64,000 nt of DNA, from NCBI GenBank assembly GCA_001557505.1, contig LSAX01000006.1, positions 2,108,001 to 2,172,000 on the forward strand, written 5' to 3'. Source of the DNA: Reticulascus tulasneorum (Eukaryota > Ascomycota > Sordariomycetes > Glomerellales > Reticulascaceae). Shown here in pieces: positions 47,476 through 57,489 of this stretch. Numbering within the stretch: position 1 is the stretch's first letter; the number at the start of each line of letters is the position of its first letter. Position numbers and translations under genes: made by a program. Below the pieces are notes generated by a model, which saw only the letters and a program-made list of their open reading frames with translations, was not told the DNA's origin and made no database searches.

Positions 47476-48668
47476 CTATAGCTCATTCTGTTTCATCTTG
47501 CGGAAGAAGTCCATCATACCGGTAAAGACGACCAGCAGAATACCACCTCCGGGACCTAACCGTAGAACCTTGGGGAGGAAACCCTTGTACAAGGCAGCGA
47601 AACCCTCTTCCCTAGCTACGGTAGCCACTGCCGGGAAAGCCCAGTTATATTTGGGTACTAGTCCGGCGACCTTGGGGCTGTTCTGTATCCTCGATTTGAC
47701 CACATCCAAGGGGGTGTTGATAATGGTGCCGACCGTACCGCCGATCGAACCAGCAATAACGTCGTTGGTCATTTGGGAAGTCTTGTTCTCCGCCTTGGGG
47801 AGGAGTTCTCGGACCTGGAAGATACACCCGAAATAACCAGCATTCCAGAGAATATGTCGCCACAAGGTGCTCTCGAGACCGTTGTACATGGCCAGGAGAC
47901 CTTCGTTTCGAACCGTCTTGACAACGACGTCGATCATGCCGTTGTACTTGCCGGCCGATGCCTTGTCTTGTAATCGAATCTTGACCAGTTCGAACGGCAC
48001 GACCACAAAAGACTCGGTAGCTCCGGCAGATGCGCCAGTCAGGATGGAGAGGGACTGGTTCATCTTTTCGGCTCCAAACATCTTTCGGTAGACCTTGCCC
48101 CATTCATCGTTGGCGGCAAACTTGGTAGCTCTCTTTGGGGCTTCCATGAGAATTGGGGCGGTGATTCCCCGGTATAGTCGAGAGAAACTGGCAACCTGTC
48201 AGTCAGTGCGTTGCCACTTCTGCCACAGGTTCATATACCCCTCATTGCGGATGATCTTTCGGAAGCAGTCCAACATGCCATTGTAAGAATCTGCACCGCC
48301 GCCTTTGCCGGTCTGAAGTTGTCTATGCCAGTCAATTGGATGTCGGGGGTGATGAGGACAAGAGGAGGGCTCACACTCTGGTCTTGACGACGTCCAAGGG
48401 GTACCTATATGCGCATTAGCTACAGGCACGCGACGGTGTTGCATCCAGGGGCGGGCCGTACATCACCAAGATCTAAAGATATAGACGCGTCAGCACGATG
48501 GAACTAATCATTCTGGACGACCTCAACTAACCTCCGAGACACCGGCTACGGCGCCTGCTCAATCCTGTCAGCTCAGTTCCATTCCAATGTCGCGACAGTG
48601 GTGGGGGAGCGGCAAAACGAACCTGCAGCGAACTGGTAGATGAATGGGAGGGGCTTTTCCTGCGACAT
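47476..48668 (-). CDS. ODC1: Mitochondrial 2-oxodicarboxylate carrier (Odc1/Odc2 type)
   Basis: Six exons, 48668-48623, 48554-48532, 48472-48462, 48404-48375, 48322-48239 and 48187-47476, give 301 aa. Exon 3 is only 11 nt. The start is MSQEKPLPFIYQFAAGAVAG. The three carrier signatures are YPLDVVKTRVQLQTG, VPFELVKIRLQDK and TPLDVVKSRIQN. Other typical Odc motifs are MEAPKRATKFAAND and GFLPKVLRLGPGGGILLVVF. The protein exports 2-oxoadipate and 2-oxoglutarate across the inner membrane, linking the TCA cycle to cytosolic lysine and glutamate synthesis. All splice junctions fit GT-AG rules and restore conserved residues. Length is near the yeast protein (about 310). It diverges from the BTB gene across 1.5 kb. 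Confidence 0.93.
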
Positions 48669-50175
48669 CTTGACTGGCGAGGGGATAGACAAGCTTCAGT
48701 TAGCTTTGGGTGCGTCGAGCAGAAGCAATTGAGCCCAGTGTTTGATTTGGGAGGTTGAAAGAACGATGAAAAGCGCAAGTTTATTAGGGCATGTCGTTAG
48801 CCGGGCGTTTCGAGGCCTTATCGAGATGGGCCGTCCTTATCGGGGCTTTAGCGAGAAATCCCCGAGACTGGTTACTAAGTCGACTTAGCAGCTTTAAACC
48901 CCCCACGACGGGGCTCCGAGTTTGGGCCAAGACCTGGCCGTGTTTAGCCCTGCAATTACAATTACGTGTCCCTTCGTCTTGTTTGCCTTCTGAATTGTTG
49001 TACTTGCACATGAGCAACACATTCCTTGTCTAGGTGTGTAAAGTGAGTGTGCAGCAGGTTCATCGTGGGGGTGACCAGGTGCATGTTAGCGTGCCATGGA
49101 ACGGACCTCGTCATATGCATTGATTCCACAACAGACAAGGGAGCCTCAGTTAGACCCGACTCTCGGCGATGCTCCCACTGTAGGTAGCTAGCCGGGGGTG
49201 CATAGGCTATTGCTGAATCATTAATGGAACATTTTGAGCAGTCAATATTGGCCTGCGTGTGTGCGACCTGGCCACATCGTTGGGAAAAGGTGGGGTGCAG
49301 GACCTGGCAGGGGAGTGAGCTTCCCCCCCACATGATTGCTAAAGAGCTTGCAGAGTTCAGCCTGGGGGGCGCGTTTCCACTCTAAATCACCTTCCCAAGG
49401 TACAAACAGGGTTAAGTTCTCCACGTATCTCCTGGGATGACATTGGACTCAAACAATAGTAAGACATAGCTAGATACCTACAGTAGCAGTCTGCTGCTCG
49501 AGAAGGCAAGATGAAGAGAAACCGGCCGGTAGCATCACTTACGTTTCCATGAACCTCCTTACCCTAATGGCATCTCGCAAAATGAACGGCCGGGTTTGAC
49601 GCGAAGCTTGTTGGACCTGGAACTGCAGCACAAGCTCCAAGTAAGCAAGCCGATTGGCCGGCCTGGAAAACGGACGAATCTAACCCACCGGGATTTCACG
49701 GCCGTGAGCGTTGACGCGCACAAGCTCAAAGTGGCCACACACCTGAAATGGCTTCAAAATATCCATCCATCCTTCAACCCGCGACCCCGCTCCTCAACCT
49801 CTTCCGAATCGAATATCAGACCATCACGATATAAAGGCCCCCCTCGAAGCCTCCTAGAACTATCTATGCGCCGGTTGCGACACAGATTATCCAACATCTA
49901 GCACTCTACCTTGCATCGTCCCTGCCCCAAACCCCGCCAAAGTCCGTCTTATCTGCGCGACCAGGCCAAGTGGCAATCCCAACAAACCCTTGCCCCCGGG
50001 ACTACGTTACCGACCACCTGCTCTGAATAGTCCCTGCGAAACCTCGATCTCCTCTCCCCCCGTTAGAAGTCTTCTTTGCGCTTGAACCTGCACCTTTAAA
50101 TACGCCGTGGTCCTTAGAGATTCACAGCGAGGTGCCCTTCAACGTGCCAGAGAGGTCTTTCTGCTGCCCCCGCTC
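48669..50175. other. Divergent intergenic region
   Basis: About 1.5 kb with the promoters of the oxodicarboxylate carrier and the BTB gene. The part near 49760-50100 is C-rich and likely a leader. No gene is seen. Confidence 0.55.
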
Positions 50176-53100
50176 ATGAGTCATCTACTTTGGAAATACT
50201 ACTGGGAAAATGATGTCGACAAGTTTCGACGCCTACTGGCCCCGGCCGGGTATAACGCTCAGGCGGCATCGAGGAGCCCAGGGATAGGAGTCGGTCAGCT
50301 CGGCGCAAGCCCCGGAGCTTATGGAAGCTCCCCGCGAGCCACCAAATCGCGCAAGGCATCTGGATACGGGGCAAGCTTCGGGAATGCAAGAGGCGCCAAC
50401 AATACCCTGGGAAAGGCGGAGGTCAACAGTCGAGACCATGTGGGCTTGACCCTCCTGCTTCGCGCTGCATCATCGACCAACGCGAATGCCATTCTCTTCG
50501 TGCAAGCCCTCCTCGACCACCCTTCCCTTGACTTATACGCCCAGGACCCGGAAAGTGGCTGGAATGCGCTCCATAGGGCTCTGTATTCTGGCAACATCTC
50601 CGTGGCTCGTCTACTGCTGGAGCAGGAACGAAGGAACCTGACAGAACAGACTCTGGGCAGTGCAGTGAACAAGGTTGGACTCCTGATCAAAACGAAGGAT
50701 CATGAAGGGAATAGCCCCTTCGACGTTTATCACTCCACTATTGCAATGCGAAGTTTGAAAGACTTGGACCAACCTGATGTGTCTGACACTAGTTCGGAGA
50801 GCGAGGACAGCTCAACCGCGGACCAACTGCTAGCAAAATCCACTTCGGGTCTCGATGCGTTGGGAGGAGGTGAGGAACTCTTTGTATTTGGAAGCAACAA
50901 AAATCTTTCACTAGGTGTTGGCGATGAGGATGACAGACAGTACCCAGAGCGGGTCTTTCTAAAGCGGCCGGACCATCTCCTCCACACTTTCTACGAAGAT
51001 CATCTTCGGAAGTCGAAGCCCGACAGCACCAGCATATCTCCCTCGTCTCGCAGTCTGGAAGAAATGCCAACTTTAATTAAGAATCGTCCTCTCCTGATTC
51101 ATGATGCCATGATGTCTAAGCTCCATACCGCTATCCTCACTACCGACCCCGTCTCGAACCTGTACGTCTGCGGAGTTGGCCGTGGTGGCCGGCTCGGGCT
51201 CGGGGACGAGAACACGCAGTTTCGATATGTCCCTGTGCAAGGTGGCCTCATCGACAAGAAAGTCGTGGAAGTTGCTCTTGGCCAAAACCATACCATGGCA
51301 GTAACCGACAATGGCGAGCTGTGGACATGGGGATCCAATCTCAACTCCCAACTTGGTTATGTGTTGCCTCCACCGGTGAGGATGGATGAGGAGCCGATAA
51401 GCACTACGCCGCGGCAAGTTTTTGGAACTCTCAAGAAGGAAGTGATTGTTGGAATTGCAGCCTCTGCCATCCATTCGGTGGCGCACACACGGACATCTCT
51501 GTACTGCTGGGGAAAGAATGCTGGTCAGCTGGCTCTCATGGATGCGGATTCAAGATCGCTAGAGACTCAGCAGACTCCGAGAAAGGTCGCTGCTTCACTC
51601 TTCTCGTCCAACATCTTGGCGGTATCTGCTATCGACAAGGCAACAACATGCTTGCTGTACGACAACACCATCTGTGTCTTCACCAGCTACGGGTACAATT
51701 TTGTAAAGTTTCCTGCGCCGGACGTTTTTGTCAATCACCAGTTCAACAAAACGTCCATGTCGACCAGATACGATGCCTCTAGGAATTGGATCAGTAGCAT
51801 CACATCGGGCGGAGAGACAATCGCAGCCGTCACCACCCGCGGTGATCTGTACACCATGGCCCTTAATCACAAAGTCGATTTAGCCCCTTCTGCTACTTCA
51901 ACCACAAATCCAGCCAAAATTAAAGGCGCCCTTACTCAACCGCAATGCATTTGGAGTGCGAGGAAGGATGGTGTAAGGTCAGTAAGCATTGGCGAACATG
52001 GCTCCGTCATCATTTGCACGGAATCTGGGGCAGTATGGCGACGTGTCAAGCGCGCCAAGGCCAAAGATACCTCTCTACCGGGCTCGGGAGAAATAAGACG
52101 CAAAGATTTCAAGTTCCAACGCGTACCCAGTATCACAAATGTGGTAGCAGTCCGAAGCTCGACGTTTGGGGCTTTTGCTGCCATTCGCAAAGATTGCGAG
52201 GTCATGAAAGATCAAATCAGCATTGGCGAGCAGTCACTGTGGGATGACTTGGCCCCGCTCCTCGTCTTACGAGATTTCAAAGCTTCAGAGCCGAGAAGCG
52301 GAGATAAGGACACATTGAAATTTTGGAAAGCTGATGTTCTGAAGGACAAGTTGGGAGTTCTCCCTTACGAACTTCTCAAGTCGCCAGATCTGGAAGCCGA
52401 CATGCAGCAGTATTTGAGACTGTTCTTACATCAGCATCCTGATCTTGATACAGAGCTCTGCACGTCGTCAGCTCCGGATATACGAATTCCGATACATGGC
52501 TGGCTCCTGGCAGCAAGAAGCTCAGTGCTGCGTGGTGCCCTAGCTGAGTATAGAGAAGAAGGCAGTTACGAGTTGCCAGAAACCTTCAAGATAGAAGAAA
52601 ATGGGGGGAAGGCCCTCGTTACTTTTCAATCACTGGATCTGCTGTCCTTGGCAAACCTCATCGTCTATTGCTATGACGACAGCGTAGTTCCGGCGTGGAA
52701 CTATACTCGCCAAGCTCCTCCGTTGGCGTACAGATATCGACAAATCAGGGTGGAGCTCATGAAACTGGCGACAAAGCTGAACATGATGAAGCTTGAAGCA
52801 GCCGTTCGCTTGCAGACGGGGACTGAAAAGTCACTGGATAAAGACATAAAGCTGGCAACGCGAGATCCGGAGTTCTTCGAAGACGCAGATGCTTTGGTGG
52901 AGCTAGATGGAGCTGAATACCCCGTCCATAGTCAACTGCTTTGCCAGCGATGCGCTTTCTTCGAAGGCCTGTTTCACGGCAGATCTCAGGGCATGTGGCT
53001 CACGAGCCGACGTGATGCGATGGATGCAGAGGACAAAATCAGAGTCGATCTAAAGCATATCGACCCCGAGTCTTTCAAATATGTTCTTCAGTTTCTGTAT

Positions 53101-54945
53101 GCCGACATTGGTGCCGAGTTGTTTGACGGCGTCAAATCTTCCGATATCGACAGCTTCTCGGATCTGGTCATGGATGTCATGAGTATTGCGAATGAATTGA
53201 TGCTCGACAGGTTATCCCGGATTTGTCAGTTTGTCATTGGGCGTTTCGTAAGCACTCGCAACATCGCCCCGCTGCTCAACGAGATCAGTCCATGCGCCGT
53301 GAGGGAGTTCAAGGTTGCGGGTCTTGAGTATATTTGCCTTCAAATGGAGGCGATGTTGGAGAATCATCTTCTTGATGCCTTGGACGAAGATCTCGTCGAG
53401 GAACTCGATGAAGTAGTCCGGGAAAATCAACTATCGCGATATCCTTTCGTAAGAAGTGGACGAGCAGAGTTGCTCCTGCTCGACAGATATCCTGAGCTTG
53501 CAGTTGATATCGACGAGGAGCGGCAGCGGAGGGTGAGGGAGATGGCGTACAAGGCTTCTCAGAAAGACGAAGAAAGGAAGCTCTCTTCTTCGTTCAAGGC
53601 AAGATTTGGAAGCTTGGATGACTACGCTGTCAATTCTCCAACCCCTGAGAAGTCGAGACGCAAATCAAAAACTGGCCGAAACGAACCATTCAGCCCTAAT
53701 CTGCGACCTAAAGAATCACACGGCGATCTCATCTTCGATATGGACGAAGAGAACTCCTCGGCGATCAGTAGTCCAACCTTATCCCCTTCGCAAAGGGCTC
53801 TTGAAGTGAAAGGTCGACTTGAGCTGGACAGATTATCGCGTCTGCCTGGCCCTTGGAATGACCTCAACGAACAGGAAGACGAGCATTCGCTTCGATCACC
53901 TGCCTCAAGCCCTCTACTGGAGCGTTCAGCCCTGCAGGGCCCGTTACCATCCCAGCCGTCGAACGATGTAGCGGGCACAAAGCCAACGAGGGATGGCAAC
54001 CCTTGGGGACCGGCAGTATTACCAACCTCGAGAGTCGACCTGCGCGACGTTTTGACAGGGGCGCCTCCAAAGTCGGCTCTTTCGGCCAGTCTGGCAGCTC
54101 AGAAGGGAAAAGACGCGGTACCGAAGCCGGCGCAACCCAAACTATCCCAGAAAGAGCGCAAGAAGCAACAGCAGGAGGCAACTGCAAAGGCACCACCCAC
54201 AGCAGATGCTCAGCTGGCAAAAGCGGCGTGGGAAAAGGAGAACACGGAGAGCAAAGCAGCACCATGGAAGTTGGCTTCGGCAGGCCCAAAGACGTCCTTG
54301 AAAGACGCAATAAAGGCTGATTTGGCCGTTCCTGCTGTTGTGACTCCTGCGAATGCCAGGCCATTGCTCTCGGTTCAAGATTCCACAAAGTCGGTTCCCA
54401 GACGAACTGCTTCTCCGGACACCCGCTTCTCAGGGCAATCTCGGGTGGGCAGCTCTCCCGTTATAGCAGCACCGTCGACACCTCGTCCGGTGGCCAAACC
54501 TCTGGTACCGCACTCGAAATCTTATATTTCACCACCGCCCAAGGCGGAGCCGTCCCTCGGGCTCAGCATGGCTGACATCATCGGCCAACAGAAGCGGGAA
54601 CTGGAAATTGTACGCGAAGCCGTAGCAAAGCGGTCACTCCAAGAAATCCAGCAGGAGCAAGCTTTCCAAGAATGGTGGAACGAAGAGAGCCGGCGAACCC
54701 AGGAAGAGGAGGCAAGAAAGCTTGCGAGGGACAAGGAGAGAGACGACAGGGGCCCGAAGGATGGCAGACGGGGCAGACGGGGAAAAGGCGGTAGGGGTCG
54801 GGGAGGAGGAGCTGCTGGCGCAGCGCATGACGGTGATGAGGCTGGTGGCCCCATCCTGGCATCTGCTGGACCATCCAATCATTCGAGAGGAAAGAGTGGC
54901 CGGGGCCGAGGCCGAGGACAAGGCGGAAAAGCCCCCGTTCTGTGA
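50176..54945 (+). CDS. Ankyrin/RCC1/BTB protein, IBtk-like, with RGG tail
   Basis: A single exon of 1589 aa. I chose the ATG at 50176 (MSHLLWKYYWENDVDKFRRL), although the frame is open for 23 codons upstream without an ATG. Ankyrin repeats lie at about residues 88-155 (WNALHRALYSGNISVARLLL). RCC1 repeats span about 235-520, with blades LFVFGSNKNLSLGVGDEDD, VCGVGRGGRLGLGDENTQF, LWTWGSNLNSQLGY and YCWGKNAGQLAL. A first BTB region is near 770 (IPIHGWLLAARSSVLRGAL) and a second near 905 (VELDGAEYPVHSQLLC). The C-terminal third is disordered, with a charged coiled coil (about 1455-1530), and ends in Arg/Gly repeats. This order matches inhibitor of Bruton tyrosine kinase (IBtk), a Cul3 adaptor. A role as a Cul3 substrate receptor is inferred. 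Confidence 0.9.
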   Translation: MSHLLWKYYWENDVDKFRRLLAPAGYNAQAASRSPGIGVGQLGASPGAYGSSPRATKSRKASGYGASFGNARGANNTLGKAEVNSRDHVGLTLLLRAASSTNANAILFVQALLDHPSLDLYAQDPESGWNALHRALYSGNISVARLLLEQERRNLTEQTLGSAVNKVGLLIKTKDHEGNSPFDVYHSTIAMRSLKDLDQPDVSDTSSESEDSSTADQLLAKSTSGLDALGGGEELFVFGSNKNLSLGVGDEDDRQYPERVFLKRPDHLLHTFYEDHLRKSKPDSTSISPSSRSLEEMPTLIKNRPLLIHDAMMSKLHTAILTTDPVSNLYVCGVGRGGRLGLGDENTQFRYVPVQGGLIDKKVVEVALGQNHTMAVTDNGELWTWGSNLNSQLGYVLPPPVRMDEEPISTTPRQVFGTLKKEVIVGIAASAIHSVAHTRTSLYCWGKNAGQLALMDADSRSLETQQTPRKVAASLFSSNILAVSAIDKATTCLLYDNTICVFTSYGYNFVKFPAPDVFVNHQFNKTSMSTRYDASRNWISSITSGGETIAAVTTRGDLYTMALNHKVDLAPSATSTTNPAKIKGALTQPQCIWSARKDGVRSVSIGEHGSVIICTESGAVWRRVKRAKAKDTSLPGSGEIRRKDFKFQRVPSITNVVAVRSSTFGAFAAIRKDCEVMKDQISIGEQSLWDDLAPLLVLRDFKASEPRSGDKDTLKFWKADVLKDKLGVLPYELLKSPDLEADMQQYLRLFLHQHPDLDTELCTSSAPDIRIPIHGWLLAARSSVLRGALAEYREEGSYELPETFKIEENGGKALVTFQSLDLLSLANLIVYCYDDSVVPAWNYTRQAPPLAYRYRQIRVELMKLATKLNMMKLEAAVRLQTGTEKSLDKDIKLATRDPEFFEDADALVELDGAEYPVHSQLLCQRCAFFEGLFHGRSQGMWLTSRRDAMDAEDKIRVDLKHIDPESFKYVLQFLYADIGAELFDGVKSSDIDSFSDLVMDVMSIANELMLDRLSRICQFVIGRFVSTRNIAPLLNEISPCAVREFKVAGLEYICLQMEAMLENHLLDALDEDLVEELDEVVRENQLSRYPFVRSGRAELLLLDRYPELAVDIDEERQRRVREMAYKASQKDEERKLSSSFKARFGSLDDYAVNSPTPEKSRRKSKTGRNEPFSPNLRPKESHGDLIFDMDEENSSAISSPTLSPSQRALEVKGRLELDRLSRLPGPWNDLNEQEDEHSLRSPASSPLLERSALQGPLPSQPSNDVAGTKPTRDGNPWGPAVLPTSRVDLRDVLTGAPPKSALSASLAAQKGKDAVPKPAQPKLSQKERKKQQQEATAKAPPTADAQLAKAAWEKENTESKAAPWKLASAGPKTSLKDAIKADLAVPAVVTPANARPLLSVQDSTKSVPRRTASPDTRFSGQSRVGSSPVIAAPSTPRPVAKPLVPHSKSYISPPPKAEPSLGLSMADIIGQQKRELEIVREAVAKRSLQEIQQEQAFQEWWNEESRRTQEEEARKLARDKERDDRGPKDGRRGRRGKGGRGRGGGAAGAAHDGDEAGGPILASAGPSNHSRGKSGRGRGRGQGGKAPVL

Positions 54946-57489
54946 TTGACAGCTACGGGCGAACATTGGAATTTTGATGCATGGCTAGGCAATGCATACA
55001 TATATGGAGTTAACGGCATTTGGAAGAGCTTGAGGAAGCATCTTACACGGAGAAGGCGCATGGGCTCCACTACAGGACCAGGAAACAAGGCAATCATCAT
55101 CCTTTAGAAGCAGTTTGCTTTCTTGCTTGTTCATTTACAAGGCTATTAATCAGTTAAAAAAGCTTAATGTGGAGAATCTGAGCAGCGGCCGGGAATTGTG
55201 GCTGAACTGGCTTTCGACTCCGATGTGCGGACTCTTGCAAGTAAGTGGACGTGTGGTCCCCGATCGATCGTCTCTGGATACGAGCCGACGATGGGAGACG
55301 ACTCGAGCAACAAGTCATGCGCAACTTTTGGCGTATTGCATAGTCTCATGGAATATCCAATCCAACTAGATCGATATATTGGGATATTGGATGGAATATT
55401 CGGAGACCATCCGTCTGATTCAGGACCTACCCGCGCGTAGTATTTTGCTAGGGATGCTAGGACCTTGGATGTGAGAACACAGGACAAACAGGACTAACAA
55501 GTTGAGCGACGTGGCATTCAAACTTAATGCCTCCCCGTGTCAGTGCGATCTGCGCATCCAAAGCAATAAAAATGACATGTGCCTCTTGTGTCTCTTTCTC
55601 CCTCGCTTCCCGCTTGCGTACGGCACTGCCGCACCTGCCGCATATCTTCAGGTCTACAGTACATCCCTAGGTACTGTATGTACGGTACATACATACAGTA
55701 TAAGGAGAGATAAGGAAATCAGCACCGATTTCCGGGATCAGCCGATCCTCTGCCATGCTTCTTTTGGGCTGCCCGGGGAATGATGGATGGATGGCGTGGG
55801 AGTGGATATTATGCTGAAGGCCGGCTTGAGTTTGGGTGCAGCGGCTGCGCTGGAGAAGAGCAGCCAAGACTAGATGAGTCAGCGGGTTGGGCCAATGAGG
55901 AGAGCAGGCGCTATGGTTGGGGTGGCGCTCTGCAGGTATCTTCGGAGTATATGCACTGCTTGGCTATCGTAGTGTAGGACATACCAGTACTCCCCGTGCT
56001 GGCACTCTATCTAAGGTACCTTGGCTACATACCGAAGTAATAAGTAAGGTAGGTAGGCTGCAAGGTGGTAATAGCTTTCGCTAATACGTAGCAGGACCCC
56101 GAATGTGGCAAGGATGGATTACAGCGGCACAAGAACCCTCCCAAGCAAGTTTACTTTTTGAGGCCTGATGAGAAAGCTCCGCCCTATTATTCCCGCCCAC
56201 CCACCACCCACCACACGAATCTAGGAAGAGTACCGCACGTACGAAGTATCCAAGATAGCCTAAGCCTAGGTAGGTAGTCTTGGGAACCCAGGACCTGTAC
56301 TGGCATGTACAGAGTACCTGGCGTGCACTACATTAGCCTGCCTGCTCTCCATGTACGGATACACCAAATTCATTCCATGGCCTGTTCGCCGTGACTCCAT
56401 GCTTTGGACCAGCCAGCCTGGTGCGAGGAGAGGATCGAGGAGTGACTCGCTGCTGCAGGACGCACGAGCACCCCACCGGTGACTGGGCGGGCCCCATCAA
56501 CGTGCATGCGTTCAACCACAGGGCCTTATCCTGGCCTGCCATGGGCCTGGCGTTGGTGTTGTCCTACCCTCACGCTACCTACCTTGCCTACCCTGTGTTT
56601 AGTGAAAGTTGACCAGTACGTGCGTGCAGTGTCATGGAGGAACCTTCTCTCAACGTCCCTCCCCCCCAAATGACAAGTCCTTTGTCTGCCCATTCTTTGG
56701 CCATCATCATCAATTCCACGCCTTTGTGTCCCCTGGCATCTTCATTTTCCAGCCATGACAGCATAGCAGCTGCATTGTCTATCTGCGTAGCATCTGTTTG
56801 TTCTGTTCCGTCCGTTTCTCCTTACACCGCTTGATTGCAGGTGACTCGATGACGGGAGACTGCCGCTCTGGAAGATCACGAGGCTGTTCCCTGGTTGACC
56901 CCCGACAGATGACTGCCATCTAGTTCCGCATCAATACCAACGACAACCACTTCACCCCTCGCGTGCGTTTCGATTGTGCATAGAAACCGAAGCCCCTATT
57001 ATAGACTTAACTGAGGCCATCTCATTGCCACCCCCCGAACACAAGGTATTCTGCGAGGCTAGGCACCGAAAGCCATGCTGGAAGCCACTGGCTAGCTCCA
57101 ACCAGTCAGCCTGTAATACCGGCACAGGGCTGCCCGCCGTTGCCTACCTCACACATGCGGGCGGCGGATCCACCGAGTTTTTTAGATTTTGAACGGAACC
57201 TTCGCGCAGCTGTGCATGCACGGGAAAGCTCCATCCAGTCTAGTTGAACATACACCAGTCCAGACGAGAGGGGATATCATAAGGATGGATGGTCAGGCTT
57301 GGTGGCACCCCGAGAGCGACGACGACATCATCACCTTCCCACATCGAGCGTGACCCCCCCGTTTTTTACGCACCTGCAACTATCCCACCCTCCTCCGAGA
57401 AACCGAAACGGGGATAGCTGGAAGTCGGCCGCCATTCTAGCACCGGCCTCAGCTTGTCCTTTTTTGTTTCCACCTCACAAAGCATCGCG
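54946..57489. other. Large gap upstream of ATG13
   Basis: About 2.5 kb without a recognised gene. It has many TACCTA/GGTACC-like motifs (55999-56060, 56263-56278, 56570-56590), a perfect 11-bp inverted repeat at 55672-55700 and a C/T-rich stretch before ATG13. Confidence 0.5.
55672..55700. repeat. Inverted repeat TACTGTATGTA / TACATACAGTA
   Basis: Perfect 11-bp arms at 55672-55682 and 55690-55700 around a 7-nt spacer, in non-coding DNA. It could be a protein-binding site or a hairpin. Confidence 0.85.

Noticed and set aside
50107..50175. Upstream start of the BTB protein at 50107
   Set aside because: The codon there is GTG. The first in-frame ATG is at 50176 and begins a plausible N terminus.
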